From Liolophura sinensis (lineage: Eukaryota > Mollusca > Polyplacophora > Chitonida > Chitonidae), in contig NC_088295.1 of NCBI RefSeq assembly GCF_032854445.1, forward strand, positions 33,822,510-33,886,509: a stretch of 64,000 nucleotides of DNA, given 5' to 3'. Under the pieces are notes generated by a model, which was not told where the DNA came from, did no database searches, and was given only the letters and a program-made list of their open reading frames with translations. Positions 24,029-37,500 of this stretch are shown in pieces (positions within the stretch are counted from its first letter, which is position 1; every line of letters begins with the position of its first letter). The translations under genes were made by a program, and so were the position numbers.

Positions 24029-24384
24029 CAGTACTTGTTTTCTACTGGTCAAATGACTTATTTTCTCAACCATAGGACAATACCGTCTAGGCCAATGAAG
24101 ACTATAATTTGACAGCTGTTTAACTTGTACTCAAGAAGAATTAACCAATACAACATAAACCAGTAGTGTCATGCATGGAGGAATCATGATGTGCCTTCAG
24201 TACAATTTCAACTAGCTTGTGGCAAGTTTTCCAAGATGTAAGAGAGAACATTTCCAGTTGCAGTCTCAAAGCGAGCATCATGTATGTTGGAGAAGACAAA
24301 TAATCCAAATAAACTTCATGTAAGATTACCTCCATGGCTTTAAAATAGGTGTCGATCGCTAACTCCATGTAACACCAAGTCTAC

Positions 24385-24530
24385 ATGAACAGTGCAGTTT
24401 TTTTCGAAAAATGCCATATCTGGGCCTGGGATTGAACCCACACCTCTATCTATTTCTATTTATCTTTGTATCTGTTTGAAAGATGAGTACTTTTACCATG
24501 TGGTCACACCCCAACCCCTGTCTACTGAAG
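24385..24530 (-). mobile_element. Possible tRNA-derived SINE fragment
   Basis: On the minus strand a B-box-like GTGGGTTCAATCCCAGGCC follows, about 70 bases on, a weak A-box-like ACCACATGGTAAAAGTACTC. It could be a decayed SINE head or tRNA pseudogene of a family different from A-C. No target duplication seen. Confidence 0.4.
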
Positions 24531-24709
24531 AAGTTTATCCTCTATGCTAAACTGAAATTTAATTAATGTCCAAATCTGTGCTGTAATGCTGCACATGTAC
24601 TTTTAATAGTTATTTGTTACATAAATTATAAACAAACAAATGTGATACATCTCATTAAAAAGCTATAGCTTTGATGCCATTCAAGCTTTGATGCCACTCA
24701 CTCAATGCA

Positions 24710-24712
<3 letters not shown>

Positions 24713-24791
<79 letters not shown>
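24713..24791. repeat. (TC)n(TA)n compound microsatellite
   Basis: About 42 bases of TC dinucleotides followed directly by about 37 bases of TA dinucleotides. Confidence 0.98.
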
Positions 24792-24794
<3 letters not shown>

Positions 24795-25573
24795 TATCCA
24801 TAAAAAGTTGATAAAAAAGGCATGGATACATTAAAATTACTAAAATGGACTTTAACTCATGATCATTCACACAAGGAATAGAATAGCTTAAAACAAATGT
24901 CTGTCCCTAAAGCCTTTCATGCAGGCAAAAATAAATATGAAATTAGACAATAAAACTTGATCTACATGCACTGTGCAAAATGATGTACGCAAAGCGTCAA
25001 CCAATTAAATTGAGGGAATAAATCAAAGGTTTCATCTATTTCACTTTTGTGGACAATCTTATTTCCTTTCCTCTGTCACAAACCTCAATGATATGATTAC
25101 ACAACCAATACACGTAATTCCCACCAGTGTAACAGACAAGATAATTCTATTTTCACAGCTGAAATTCACTGTGAGGGATTTCTGATAATAATTTTTTACT
25201 TTGTGAGTCCAAATAATAACGGCAATTTAGGCAAAATTCTACAACAGGTAAATAACACACGAGACTGGAGTCAAAACTGGAAAATATATCTTTCAAGGAA
25301 AATATTTACTGTGCAAAATGAACAAATGAAAATGTTGTACAAACATATATGCCATGCTGGATGAATGCTACATTGTGAACCGTTTCCTTTCTGGTTGATG
25401 CTGACAATGTGACGATGATGATGATGTCACGGGTGAATACACACAGATGATAACTCTGATTAAGCCGATGGTATATAGTGATGACTCGCAGTGTCGTCCC
25501 ATTACCAGATGACAGCCATGACCATGAAGAAAGTGACCAGTTATCAGCCTTGCAATCTGACTGTAGCCTCTTG

Positions 25574-28500
25574 TCAGTCTACCTTCACCTCTTTGGTTTG
25601 TATGGATGGAATGGCACTGTTCTGTTTTGCTGTAACAACAGAAAGTTAAGTATGAAAAAAAACACATCCTATAAAAGAATATTCCAAAACCAATGGGTGG
25701 AAATTAAAGCATGTACCATTGTTGTAATATATCAGAATTTTCACCACAGTAACCATGAGTTGAATGTAAAATCCCCCACAGACAATTAATCCAACGTATG
25801 TTTCTGATTTGGATGAAATGTAGATTGTATACAGGAGAGATGTCAACCCCACACCAGACTGAAAAACTTGTATGTCCAATAAGGTAACACATCATATCCA
25901 CTCAGCGCAATCTGTTATGGGTTATGAACATAATCTAACCCAAAATAATAATCACGCATGTACATGTACACTGATGTATTTTATATCCAATAAGGCAATA
26001 TACACAATACTCACTAATTACTTTAATCAACACTATCTGTATTTGGTCAAACATAATCTAACCCAAAATTATTATCGTGCATACATTCATGTAATATTTA
26101 CTATCTGATATTTACCTATGTACTATAGGCTTAAATCTAAAAGACTATGTTTTAGCTTTAGTATGGTTGCCTATAATCATCTGGCCACTTACTAACCAGT
26201 CTCCAGTTGATCAGACGAATCCACTCTTCCATTTCCTGCTCTGTCGGTGAAAAGAAGTAAAACGTCCTCCAGTCAAACACCAGCCTGCAACAACAACAAC
26301 AGTCCTCGTGTTCAACTGTTTGGGAGTGAATGAGTGCTTAGGGTTGAACATTGCACTTAACAATTTTTCAGTCATATGACCACGAAGTAGTCCTTAGAGT
26401 GGATGTATGCGTAATTGTTGGAGGATGGATTCCACCGCTCTTTTATCTAGTGCTGCTTCACTGAGACGACTTACCGAAGACAAGTAAGCCGCCCCACCCC
26501 GCCCCGCCCCGAACAAGCCATTATACTGATAAAAGTCAATCAGTTGCTGCACTATCCCCTTAATATTGAGCGGCAAGCCAGGAAGCTACAATTTTCTCTT
26601 TTAAGGTCTTAGGTGTGACTGGACCAAGGATTGACCCTGGATCTACCGCCTGTAGCGGGTGCTCTGCCAACTGAGCCATCGGGGCCACTGTTTAACTGTC
26701 TGGGACATAACCATAAGGCACTAGTGATGGTGATACACATGTAAGTGGAGAGCCGAAATTATTAACAGCATGGCCAATATGGATGGTAATGTCTATACAC
26801 TCTTCCAGTGTAACACTATGTGTGTATATTAAATCTATGCTGTTCACTATCATCATTTCAAAATACACATAAATCATGTTTACCTGGGCACTCCAACTTA
26901 GTGTAAAAGTTTAAGTATAACCTTAAACAATAATCAAATAAATAAATCTACATCCGTATAAATTTCATATAATTATGTAGTCACTCACAGAATGTCTTGA
27001 GTTCACTAAAACTTTAAAGCCTTTCTTATGAATATCAGTTAGAAGGTTAGTGTTGCGACAGGTAGTATATTTATTTATGTATTTCACTGGTGTTTTATGC
27101 CATACTCAAGAATATTTCTCTAACAAGTCAGCGACCAGCATTATGGTGAGAGGAAACCTGGTACAGCCCACGGGAAACCAACGACCACCCGCAGGTTGCT
27201 GGATGACCTTCCCACTTAAGGCTGGAGAGGAAACAGGTAATATATGATGTACAAATTTGCAATTTTAACCTGGTTTTCAATTTATGCTCCAATATACCAG
27301 TGATAAATTCCAATACTGAAGTTGGGCCATCATAAAAAAACATTTTTGTTGGGCTAATACACCACTGATCCTATCAGGAAAAATCAGGGTGGGTCAGCAG
27401 GGTATTCCTTCTTAGTTTTGTTCTTCTAATAACAATAAAAAAAAATTTTTTTGAAGAAATTAACATTAGGAGGATTACAGCAAATATCACTAATGATAGT
27501 CCTGCATGATGTTGTACATGTGCATTAGTATATATCTACCTGAAGACATTGGCCTTGGATGGATAGGACACTTCATCCCTCTTACACTCCACACATTCAT
27601 TCAGGTCTAACACTCGGATTGGAGTCTTCATGTTCTTGTCCTTAAAGTACTTCAGCTCATTCTTCTGTAGAACAAACCATCTACTCCTCCAGGTCTGCAA
27701 AAATGAAGGCAAAATCTGTCTGGTCACTGTTTAACTAATTCCATGTAAATCAAGTATTTGCAATTCACATGTTTCGCTTATCAATATCAGACACATTCAA
27801 AGTTCAGACAATATTCATGTGAAACATGACCTTCAGACACCTTCAAAGCTCAGACAATATTCATGTGAAATATGATCTTCAAACACCTTCAAAGCATGGA
27901 CAATATTCGTGTGAAACATGAGCTTGTGTACTTGATTGCTTAACAGCAAGCGGGATATTCTGCGTAACATTTACACAAACTTGAAATGTATGACAAAGTC
28001 TGGGGTACAAACTTGTATTTGCTGCAGCTTTTCGCTTACACAAAGGCAGTGAAGGAGTATAGACTGAAGTGTACATAGTAAACCACTGTCCTGGTTTCAA
28101 TAGGTTTAAATGAACATTATGATATAGGTTATTGATGAAAATTGAAAGCTTCTCATCTGCTGAGTGGATATGACATACATATACATACATGTTAACAAAA
28201 ACAATGTTGATGTTCACAATGATTACCAGTAGTGGGTTATTACATTCATATTATTTTGATTGGTTACGTTTTACGCTGTACTCTAGAATATTTTGCTCAT
28301 AAGACAGTGGGAATATGTTACATTTAACCTTTACCCTTCAAAGGCCAAAGGTGCTATGGTAGTACAATTACATATTTCACATGAAGAAAAAGCATACACT
28401 AGTGAAAGTAATCTACCAATACAAATAATCCTCATCCAACTTATAAATGATATTTCAGGAGATACTGAACACTCCCATGACAAAGTACCCAAATTATGTC

Positions 28501-31500
28501 TTTACTATATGTTGTCATGGATTGAGGTCCCATTTACAACAAGTTATGACTGCTTTTCTGCAAATAGCACAATAGTTACAGTATGTAAGATTCTTATGTG
28601 AACAACATGAAGTAATCTGCTGTATTGAGATCATGCCCCAGAAACCCTTCTGTTAGACAAAAGGCATAAAAAGGTTCAATATCACGGTCTCACCAAAAAG
28701 ACGTGTACATAAACAAGTACAAAGATGACTTGTGAACATTCCACCTGTCTAAAACAGACAGCATAATTGAAACAGCGAATTATCTGTAAGCAATTAAGAT
28801 ACAGCACAAAACCAGTATTTCCAGAATTAAAGCTGTGAATTTAAAAAAGTGCATGTAAGCCAAATAGAAGTATGTGGCTGTCATCATGTATGCATCAAAA
28901 AGAGAATGTATGTATGGAAAACGTTTTTCAATTTCATGACTTCTCATCACATGAATTAACTTGTTCATCGGGAAGATTGTCAGAAAACAAGGCTCAGGAA
29001 CGAATGGTAATAAAATCAGTGATGTATGATTGTGATGATCAGGAGTAAAAACACCCACCATGCCACTTTACAAACCACAGTGCAGGTATTCTAGGAGACA
29101 TGTTAACACACATGTATACACTGAGGGATAAACGTTCGTCTTCATGCAGATATCAGGGATTGGTTGAAGGTTTGAAAAAAAAAAAGCTTATATGTCAGCT
29201 ACAAAATGATCAAGCAGACAAGCAAGAAAGAAAGTACTTGGGGTAAATTCTTTGCATTTTCCACAGATTTCACACATTTAGGAAGAAAACCAGCTAGAAA
29301 AAAAATTCCACGTTAATGTCTACAGATCACCTAGATGTATTAGCAGTTGTTACATCTTACCAAACCTTTTTGAGAGTTTCTTTCAATACTTATACAGAGA
29401 AAACTAAAAAATTTGATTTTCTTTGCAAAAATTTGATTTTTCACAATTATATTCAATCACCTGGATGCTTCTAAGAATAACCTCATATTCATGTCATATG
29501 ATAAAAACCATAGTAAATATTTCATCCTAAAACCAAACAGAATTTAAAGTATGCATAATCCACACAGGAAAACTTATGTGCAACACTTTTAAACTAAATC
29601 AATAAACAATACAATAAACTATACAATAAACTAAATCCTAAAATTCTGAATGTACGTGCTGCTGTAGATTTCACACTGATTTTTTTTTCTTTTCAATAAC
29701 ATACAAATTTCAGACACAAATTGGTTCTAACTAGTCTGATGCACTTGATAAAACCTTTGATTATTGTTCTTTCGAGAAATGTGCTAAAAAAAATGCTCAA
29801 CTGCAGCAATTTTTTCTCAGAATATATGTACTTGCAATAAAAATTAAACTGACTGACGTATAACAAAGTTATATCATATCATCAATTCCACCAGATACAT
29901 GTAAGATATCTCAGTCAAACACTGACCAGAACCTTCCACATGTCACATGATGTAACGGGTAAGGAAACAAACATGTAAATACAAACATGTCACAGTGTTC
30001 CTTCATAACAAGTCTGAGGAGAAGCCTGTACACCCTGTCATTGACATGAACATGTCCATTACAATCCTTCATCATACAGGTATACACGTACAGTGTATGT
30101 GCAGTTTGAAAAAGACTAGTTAACCTAAACCACTGTTGCTCATTTTGTCTCAATGTTATAGTTTTGTTCATTTAGGGCTTCTGTTTTGACGTTTGTTTGG
30201 AAGGTAGAGTGATACCTTAATAAAAAAAAAGTTGTAGCACACAAAGCCATGGGCAAATTATTAACTCAAACACAGCACCTTATTTTTATAATAATAAAAT
30301 ATTCTTATCTAATCCCATGTCAGGGTCACAGAACTGCCCCTCACAAAAACATATGACTAGGTTGTATGTATATATATATATATATAGAAATATATATATA
30401 TATATAAGTATAGACAAAAGCACAGATTTGCCTCACTCCCCCCTCCCCCCACTTCTCCCCCCACACCCCCCAGATTATGTGTCAACATGTCCTCATGCTG
30501 TACAATAACAGCTATGGACAATAACAAACTGCTGCAGTATAAGTATATAATTGCCCAGTAATTAGATGGGAAGAGATAATAAATCACTTCTGGTATAAAT
30601 ACAGCTATACGTGATCACCCCTTCACACAGTGGCTAATCTATTCACTGTGTCTAGATATACTTAACATTCCTCGAAGGATGCAGTAGTTTCTCTAAGTAG
30701 TTGTACATGCCTTTAAAAATCTATAAGTGCTGGACAAAGTACAAGCCAGGAGACAATATAAGTAACAAACAAGCTATTAGCACAGAGATTTTACATATAA
30801 TGGAATCAGTACTCTATTTGCGCTTCTGTTTCTCGGCAGTTACAAATGTAATTCACTACCAACCATTTTGTTGTGCAGGTGTATGCTTGATATCAAAATG
30901 ATGGAAACTGTCTAAACTTCAGAGAGCAAAGAGTTTTAATGAAATTCTGGGCAAGAGGACACGAGGATACAGGTAGTTAACATTGTCGCTTATGGAAAAT
31001 TAATAGGGGTCTTAGACCATACACAGTGTTCAGGACAGTAAATCATTCTACATTATATCCCATTGTAACAGCATTTCCAAAATTCGTGCCAGTATTTAAG
31101 CCTGCCATGTCTGATTATAACTGACTTTGTTTTGTTCAAATTACAAGCCGACAATTACATGTATCTACATGTGCCTACACACAAACCTGTTTGGTAAACT
31201 GTTATAATAAGTGCAATACTGTTAGCACCCTGTTAAGAACAGTAACATTACCCACTCAAACTATCAGAAAGGTGCATCCAAGAATTAAAGTGCAGTGTTG
31301 TTCAGTGAACAGACATTAACATCATTGCTCTAAGGCAAATATCAGTTCAATAAATAATTCTGACTGAATGAGTCAATATTAAAACAATGAATTAAAGATG
31401 TGCTAACAAAATTAAAGGTTATACTGTTAAATGGTGAGAGTTTGCTATTAACTTGAAAAGGTTACGGTTACATCACAAATATATAGGTCAATATTATAAT

Positions 31501-34500
31501 GTAAAACTAGAGGTCACACTGGAAAATTCAAGATTACCTTAGAAAATCCAAGTTTACTTTAGAAAGTTCAAGTGCACTGAAAATGACACATTTAGCTGTG
31601 ATGTTATAGCAAGAAACAGGTACACAAACAAACTATTTCCACCAAATTCATCTTACTGGACATTCAGACAATTGGACAGGTTTTCACAACATGCACATAA
31701 ACATGAGCATGCTGCTTAGATAAAGTTCATCACAACAAAACCATGCCCAAGTCATGCCAAGAATCGTAACTTTCAACCTACATAAAATACCTTGAAATGG
31801 AGCCCAAGCTTTGTCAGAAAGCCTTCTTTGGAATTAACCTGTAAACAGGAAAAGGAATGATGTGCTTATACTATATTGAAAGGAAAGTTTTAACACGCAA
31901 CAGAGAGAAAAACAGACCAGCTAACCACTTCCTGAAGAAGCTGCAGATAATGCAGCCACAGCTGAATATAAACCTCAGTAGTCAAGGGCCTGCAAGAGTG
32001 AATAATGTCTGCCAGGTAACCTGCTGATGATCATGGTTTTCCCCAGGCCCTGCCTGGTTTCCTCCCACCATAATGCTGGCCCCCATCGTATAAGTGAGAT
32101 ATTCTTGAGTATGGCGTAGCATTATTAAAATTTTTCAAAGTTGTATTGAAATAAATGTTCGTCTAATTCGTCATTGATTATTAACTTACTGATGACACTA
32201 ATCAACACTGATGTCAACTGCCTTGAAACAGAACAGGTATTGCATTCAGGTTTCCAGAGCGCTTATAACTTAACACAGACATAATACTATAGTAACCACA
32301 GCTATAAACCATTAATAAAATCTTGTGAATCTGGATACAAAATTATTACACCTGTTCAACTTACAGAAAAATCTATTTTCCTGTCTGTTTCATCACCAAT
32401 GTTGAATTCGGCATGGACTTTAACAGTGTCATACTCATCAGGTTCCTCCACTTGTCGAGGGTATGCCTCTCGTAACAACATCAACTGACCTGATCAAGGA
32501 AGACCAATAAATATTAGCAAAACTTAAAATTATTTACATGTGTGTTATAACTTTCATGATGCTTCATTTAAATTATTTATCTGATTGTTGTTTCAGCCTT
32601 TTCCCAACATATAAGCTTGAACTGAAGGGCAGAGGAAGCCCAGTGCCCAGGGTAATTAACCTACTCACTTACTACAATTCACAGACAAACTTTCCCATAT
32701 GAGATATGCACTGCATAAGTTGTCTACCACAATCATCCGACTACATGCACTAAATACCAAACAGATTGGTTGCTTGAGTCAGATCTATTACTTGAGGAAT
32801 TAGGAGTGAGTGAGTGCTTGGGGTTTAACGTCGTACTTAGCAATTTTTCAGTCATAGAATGACAAAGGAATCCTTAGACTGCATGTATTGTGCCTCCTTG
32901 TTACAGGACGGATTTCCACTGCTCTTTTATCTAGTGCTTCGTCACTGAGACCACTTACCAAAGGCAAGTAAGTCACCCCGCCCAAGCCATTATACTGATT
33001 CTGGTCGTTGCACTATCCACTTAACGCTGAACGCCAAGCGTGGAAGTTTCATCTTCCTCTTTTAAGGTCTTGGGTGTGACTGAACCGGGATTGAGCCTGG
33101 ATCTACCATCCCCGAAGCAGCCCCTCTACCAACTGAGCTATCGAGGCCAGTTTGAGGAATTATGAAGAACTACGCCTACACTTCATACCTACTAAATGGT
33201 CTCAAACCACGTGTCTTTATCCACATTGTGACCACTGTAGAACACTGACATCCAATTATTTATTTATACATAGGACTGTTCATTTACAGAGCAATCAACA
33301 CAATGTTCACGAACAATGTACGTTCATCCTAAGGGTGTAATGATCGCACTTAACTGGCAAAAAGGATCAAAGCTTTCATGCAAAGAGGGACAAAAATGTG
33401 CATGAAGAGTTACTTAAATAACTGTGATAAAAGAAAAAACATTATTCGTGAAATAACTTTACTATACACAGAAGGCACCTACATGTAATTAAATTTCTAC
33501 AATATAATCAATCAAAATGTTAACAAAATGCATCTTTAATTATACAGTATGGTATGATGGTAACACATGTAAATATCTGCCATACATCTAACATGTACAA
33601 TTACCTGATTCTCCACTGATCAGTGGTTTGTTGGCAAAGTGATGAAGGAAGTCAGCCATAGAACTGAAGATACCATGGCCAAACCGTAACTCATTTCCTT
33701 GGACGGAGATTGTGAAATGCTTGACCGAGTCATTGCACCTGGGGTGAGGGGGAAAAACATGGAGAAGGTATCAGCTGTTGTCTTGAATAAAGCAGACAAT
33801 GTAGGCCTATAAGTGCACCTTTCTTCATGTCAAATTCAATCAACTTACGAATGTAAGGTCACACAGATACTACATTTAGTATACAAAATTAGTGCAAACA
33901 ACAAGCGCATTCTGAAAGGCGAGTAAAGGTCATCAAATGTTACTTTTGATGCTTAACCTTCCATTTATTTGAGTAAGATATCAAAGAAACAGGAAACCGC
34001 ATTTCTAAGAACTGTCAAAATTATATACTAAAAGAAAAACATTTCTCTTAAAACATTCGGTTTAACAACTAATCCAGTAAGCAAAAAGCACTGTCCATCA
34101 ATTGTTAAGTCCTTGTGTAGACTTACATGGACCTGAAATAAGATGCTAACTGCTATATGCCCACCAGATTATGAAACATGATATGACGTGGCTGGAACTT
34201 GATCTAGATTGAGGTAAGAGCCCACCTATTTTATGCACTGGGGTTGGGTACCATCACTCACCTGACTGACAATGCATACTCCCCTCGTTTAGAGCTGGGG
34301 CGTAGTAGGTAGGTCCCGTCCACCCCATTGTGGAGAAGTAAACTTTCAGCTACATGACGGTCAGCGTTAGGGTGGTACCAACTGCAAGAAAAGTAATGCA
34401 ATAACTGAATAAAACGACTGAGCATCAAACAAGTACATAATGAAGTACACGTTTGCACTTGTACAATGTGCTTACTGTTCATTGGTTATTGTCCCACATC

Positions 34501-37500
34501 TGCTTCAAGATCTCATACTTATTTATTTGACAGCAAGTATTTCACTCAAGAATATTTCACTGTTATACAGGCAAGCTTGCAAATAAGCACCAAATCCCAT
34601 CTTGTCAAGCACAAAGAACCGTCATTAGATGGAAGACCAGGTTGTCAAATTTCAAAGCAAATTTTTAAAGGTTTTATTTTATAATTCTATTACATGTTCA
34701 GAAAGTTTGCATCTGCAACACAGGTGTATTAATAAGAATGGATAAAGGTTGCTGGTACTCTTATGGCACTGTCATAATATTTTTTTCATACGACTAAGGT
34801 AGGCTGTGCCCGTAACACTAGCTATGACACATGTAACATGATAAAGACCTATCAAAGGTTGGTGAACACTGACTTAAATAACTGTGTCACATTATCAGCT
34901 CATCAGCAGGAGTTTACCATGATATAATAACAACTCATTAGTACAATGTCATGAAAATGTACAAGTCAATATGCCTGAGCTGTCACACACATCACATAGA
35001 CATGTACTCTATTACATATTGTACTCCATCTACATGTGCAAATAAGATGTGAAGAGCTTGTAGCATGTATCAGTACATGGTAAATACAAAAAGAATTAGC
35101 AAAAAACAAATGCCAAACTAAAAGTAAATAAGAAACATATTTATAAACGATTCATGTCAAAATATAAGACTGGAGCGCATAACTACATGTGGATGTCTGT
35201 TGTCAATACTCATATCATCAACATATTGAATACAGGTACACATACAGATATAACCATCTTGTCAACACTCATATCATCAACATATTAAATACAGGTACAC
35301 ATACAGATATAACCATCTTGTCAACACTCATATCATCAACATATTAAATACAGGCACACATACAGATATAACCATCTTGTCAACACTGATAACATCAACA
35401 TATTAAATACAGGTACACATACAGATATAACCATCTTGTCAACACTCATATCATCAACATATTAAATACAGGTACACATACAGATATAACCATCTTGTCA
35501 ACACTCATATCATCAACATATTAAATACAGGTACACACACAGATATAACCATCTTGTCAACTCTCATATCATCAACATATTGAAAACAGGTACACACACA
35601 GATATAACCATCTTGTCAACACTCATATCATCAACATATTGAATACAGGTACACACACAGATATAACCATCTTGTCAACACTCATATCATCAATATATTG
35701 AATACAGGTACACGTACAGATATAACCATCTTGTCAACTCTCATATCATCAACATATTGAATACAGGTACACGTACAGATATAACCATCTTGTCAACACT
35801 CAAATCATCAACATATTAAATACAGGTACACATACTGATATAAGCATTTCCATTTAGATGTGCAGTAGTACTCACTGCCACATTTACTACTAAAGCTACA
35901 AACATTATCTACAGCATATATTCTGATATAGATGTGTAATTTCCTGAGGATAAATTCTTTGGATTTTCCAATCTTTAACAGCTGACAGAATCCAGCCTTG
36001 TACACATAAACTGCACTGGTATGCATATATTGGACATAAATAGATCTTCTTTAATCAGATACATATAACTATAATACAAGTGCTTTATTTCATTTCATAG
36101 AATTTCACAAAGTCCAGGGACTACACATACATGTATACATATACAGTGTAAGGGCCCCTAGCTGTAGATGGGATCTGTTCTCTCAAGTTGATTAGTCGAC
36201 TGAAGTGACTCAACCCTGCACAGCTAAGACAGTGCACAACAACAACAGAGCAACAAAATACATTGCCACTTCATCATTGCTTGCACAATCAGAGAAAGGA
36301 TCTAATTTTACTCTGAATAACATGAATACGGGCTAAACTGAATAAAATGAAAGTTCAGGTTTCAGCAAAAGCAAAATACATTTCTCTGCAACTTTCCTTA
36401 AACCATCTCAGCTGCCTAATTAAATACATATACATGTGTATGTTAATCATGTAAAGTTTGCAGGAAATCAATGATCTTCAAAAAGTTCCAAGAAAGTCAA
36501 GAAAACTTGAATTTAGTTTTGCTTCTATGAAGGTGAAGAAAGTTTGAATTTAGTCTTGGCTCTGTCCATGGTGGAAGCATGGTGATGTTGTTCAGACCAA
36601 GAAAAAATGAAAGAGCCTATAAAGCTTTCTGTAAATCTTAAACATTAAACTTGATCTGGCAATGGTCCACATACATGTACATTCATCTTTTCTTATAAAG
36701 GTTGCATGTACATTCCATTTGACTCTTATAAGAGAGTGGCATGGCTTGTATATGTACAAACCTTCTATTAAAACACCTTATCTAAGCATGTGCTAGATGT
36801 TACTGGATTCCTTTAATCTACAACTACCAAAAATACTATTAAAAAAAATCCCTTTACGCATGTTTGCAAGGTGTTTACTCAAGCATATTCTGATAGCACT
36901 ATTCTGCACAGGCAGATAAAATTATATTTTTTTGTGAAGACCTGAAATGGGTCAACACAACAACTGTAGTTTTGTTTTTGAAAACAAATTAAAAAGGTAA
37001 ATAAATCTCACTGCAAGCTGATCTTTCATATGTGAAAAGGTTGAGGAATTAGGGTGCCTATACATGTAATATGTCAACACATGTAGTTCAGGATTATTTT
37101 GATCAAGTTACATTCTACTCTATTTGTACATATATCATTTGTTAATAAGGGATATTCGATGAAGGATTGGCCGAGGCCTTGTGCAATGGAGATACATGTT
37201 ATTGTACATGAAGTGCATGTTTTAGGAGTCTTGTCAACAATATGCTTATAGACCAGGAAATAATTAAGGATATTAATACTGAAAACACTGTGTATATAGT
37301 TATTTCTGAGCTCAAATAGGCAAGAAAAAAGTTAAGATTATTCATGACTGTTTGTTCTACAATCTTTAGCGAATGTCTTTAACCCCACAAATGTATGCTC
37401 AAGCATTTTTCCCCCATAATCACTGGTGGTTAGATTTATGGGTGGAAAACACCACAGCTCCAATGTAAACCACAGACCTTAGGTAAACTACTGACAAACT

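Larger units (their letters stand above)
21170..25573 (-). other. Probable long 3' UTR / intergenic region of DAPP1
   Basis: No coding exon recognised on either strand. Plus TTTATT at 21245-21250 is AATAAA on the minus strand and could end a 4.3-kb DAPP1 3' UTR, but several nearer minus-strand signals exist, so the true end is unknown. The stretch holds a 19-bp repeat, a MITE, a SINE-like fragment and a TC/TA microsatellite. Confidence 0.35.

Noticed and set aside
26640-26690. tRNA-like sequence with A and B boxes
   Set aside because: It is the head of a full-length family B SINE with target duplications, so not a functional tRNA gene.
35202-35847. Regularly spaced repeats resembling a CRISPR array
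   Set aside because: The whole 59-bp unit repeats with no unique spacers, and the DNA is eukaryotic; it is a minisatellite.
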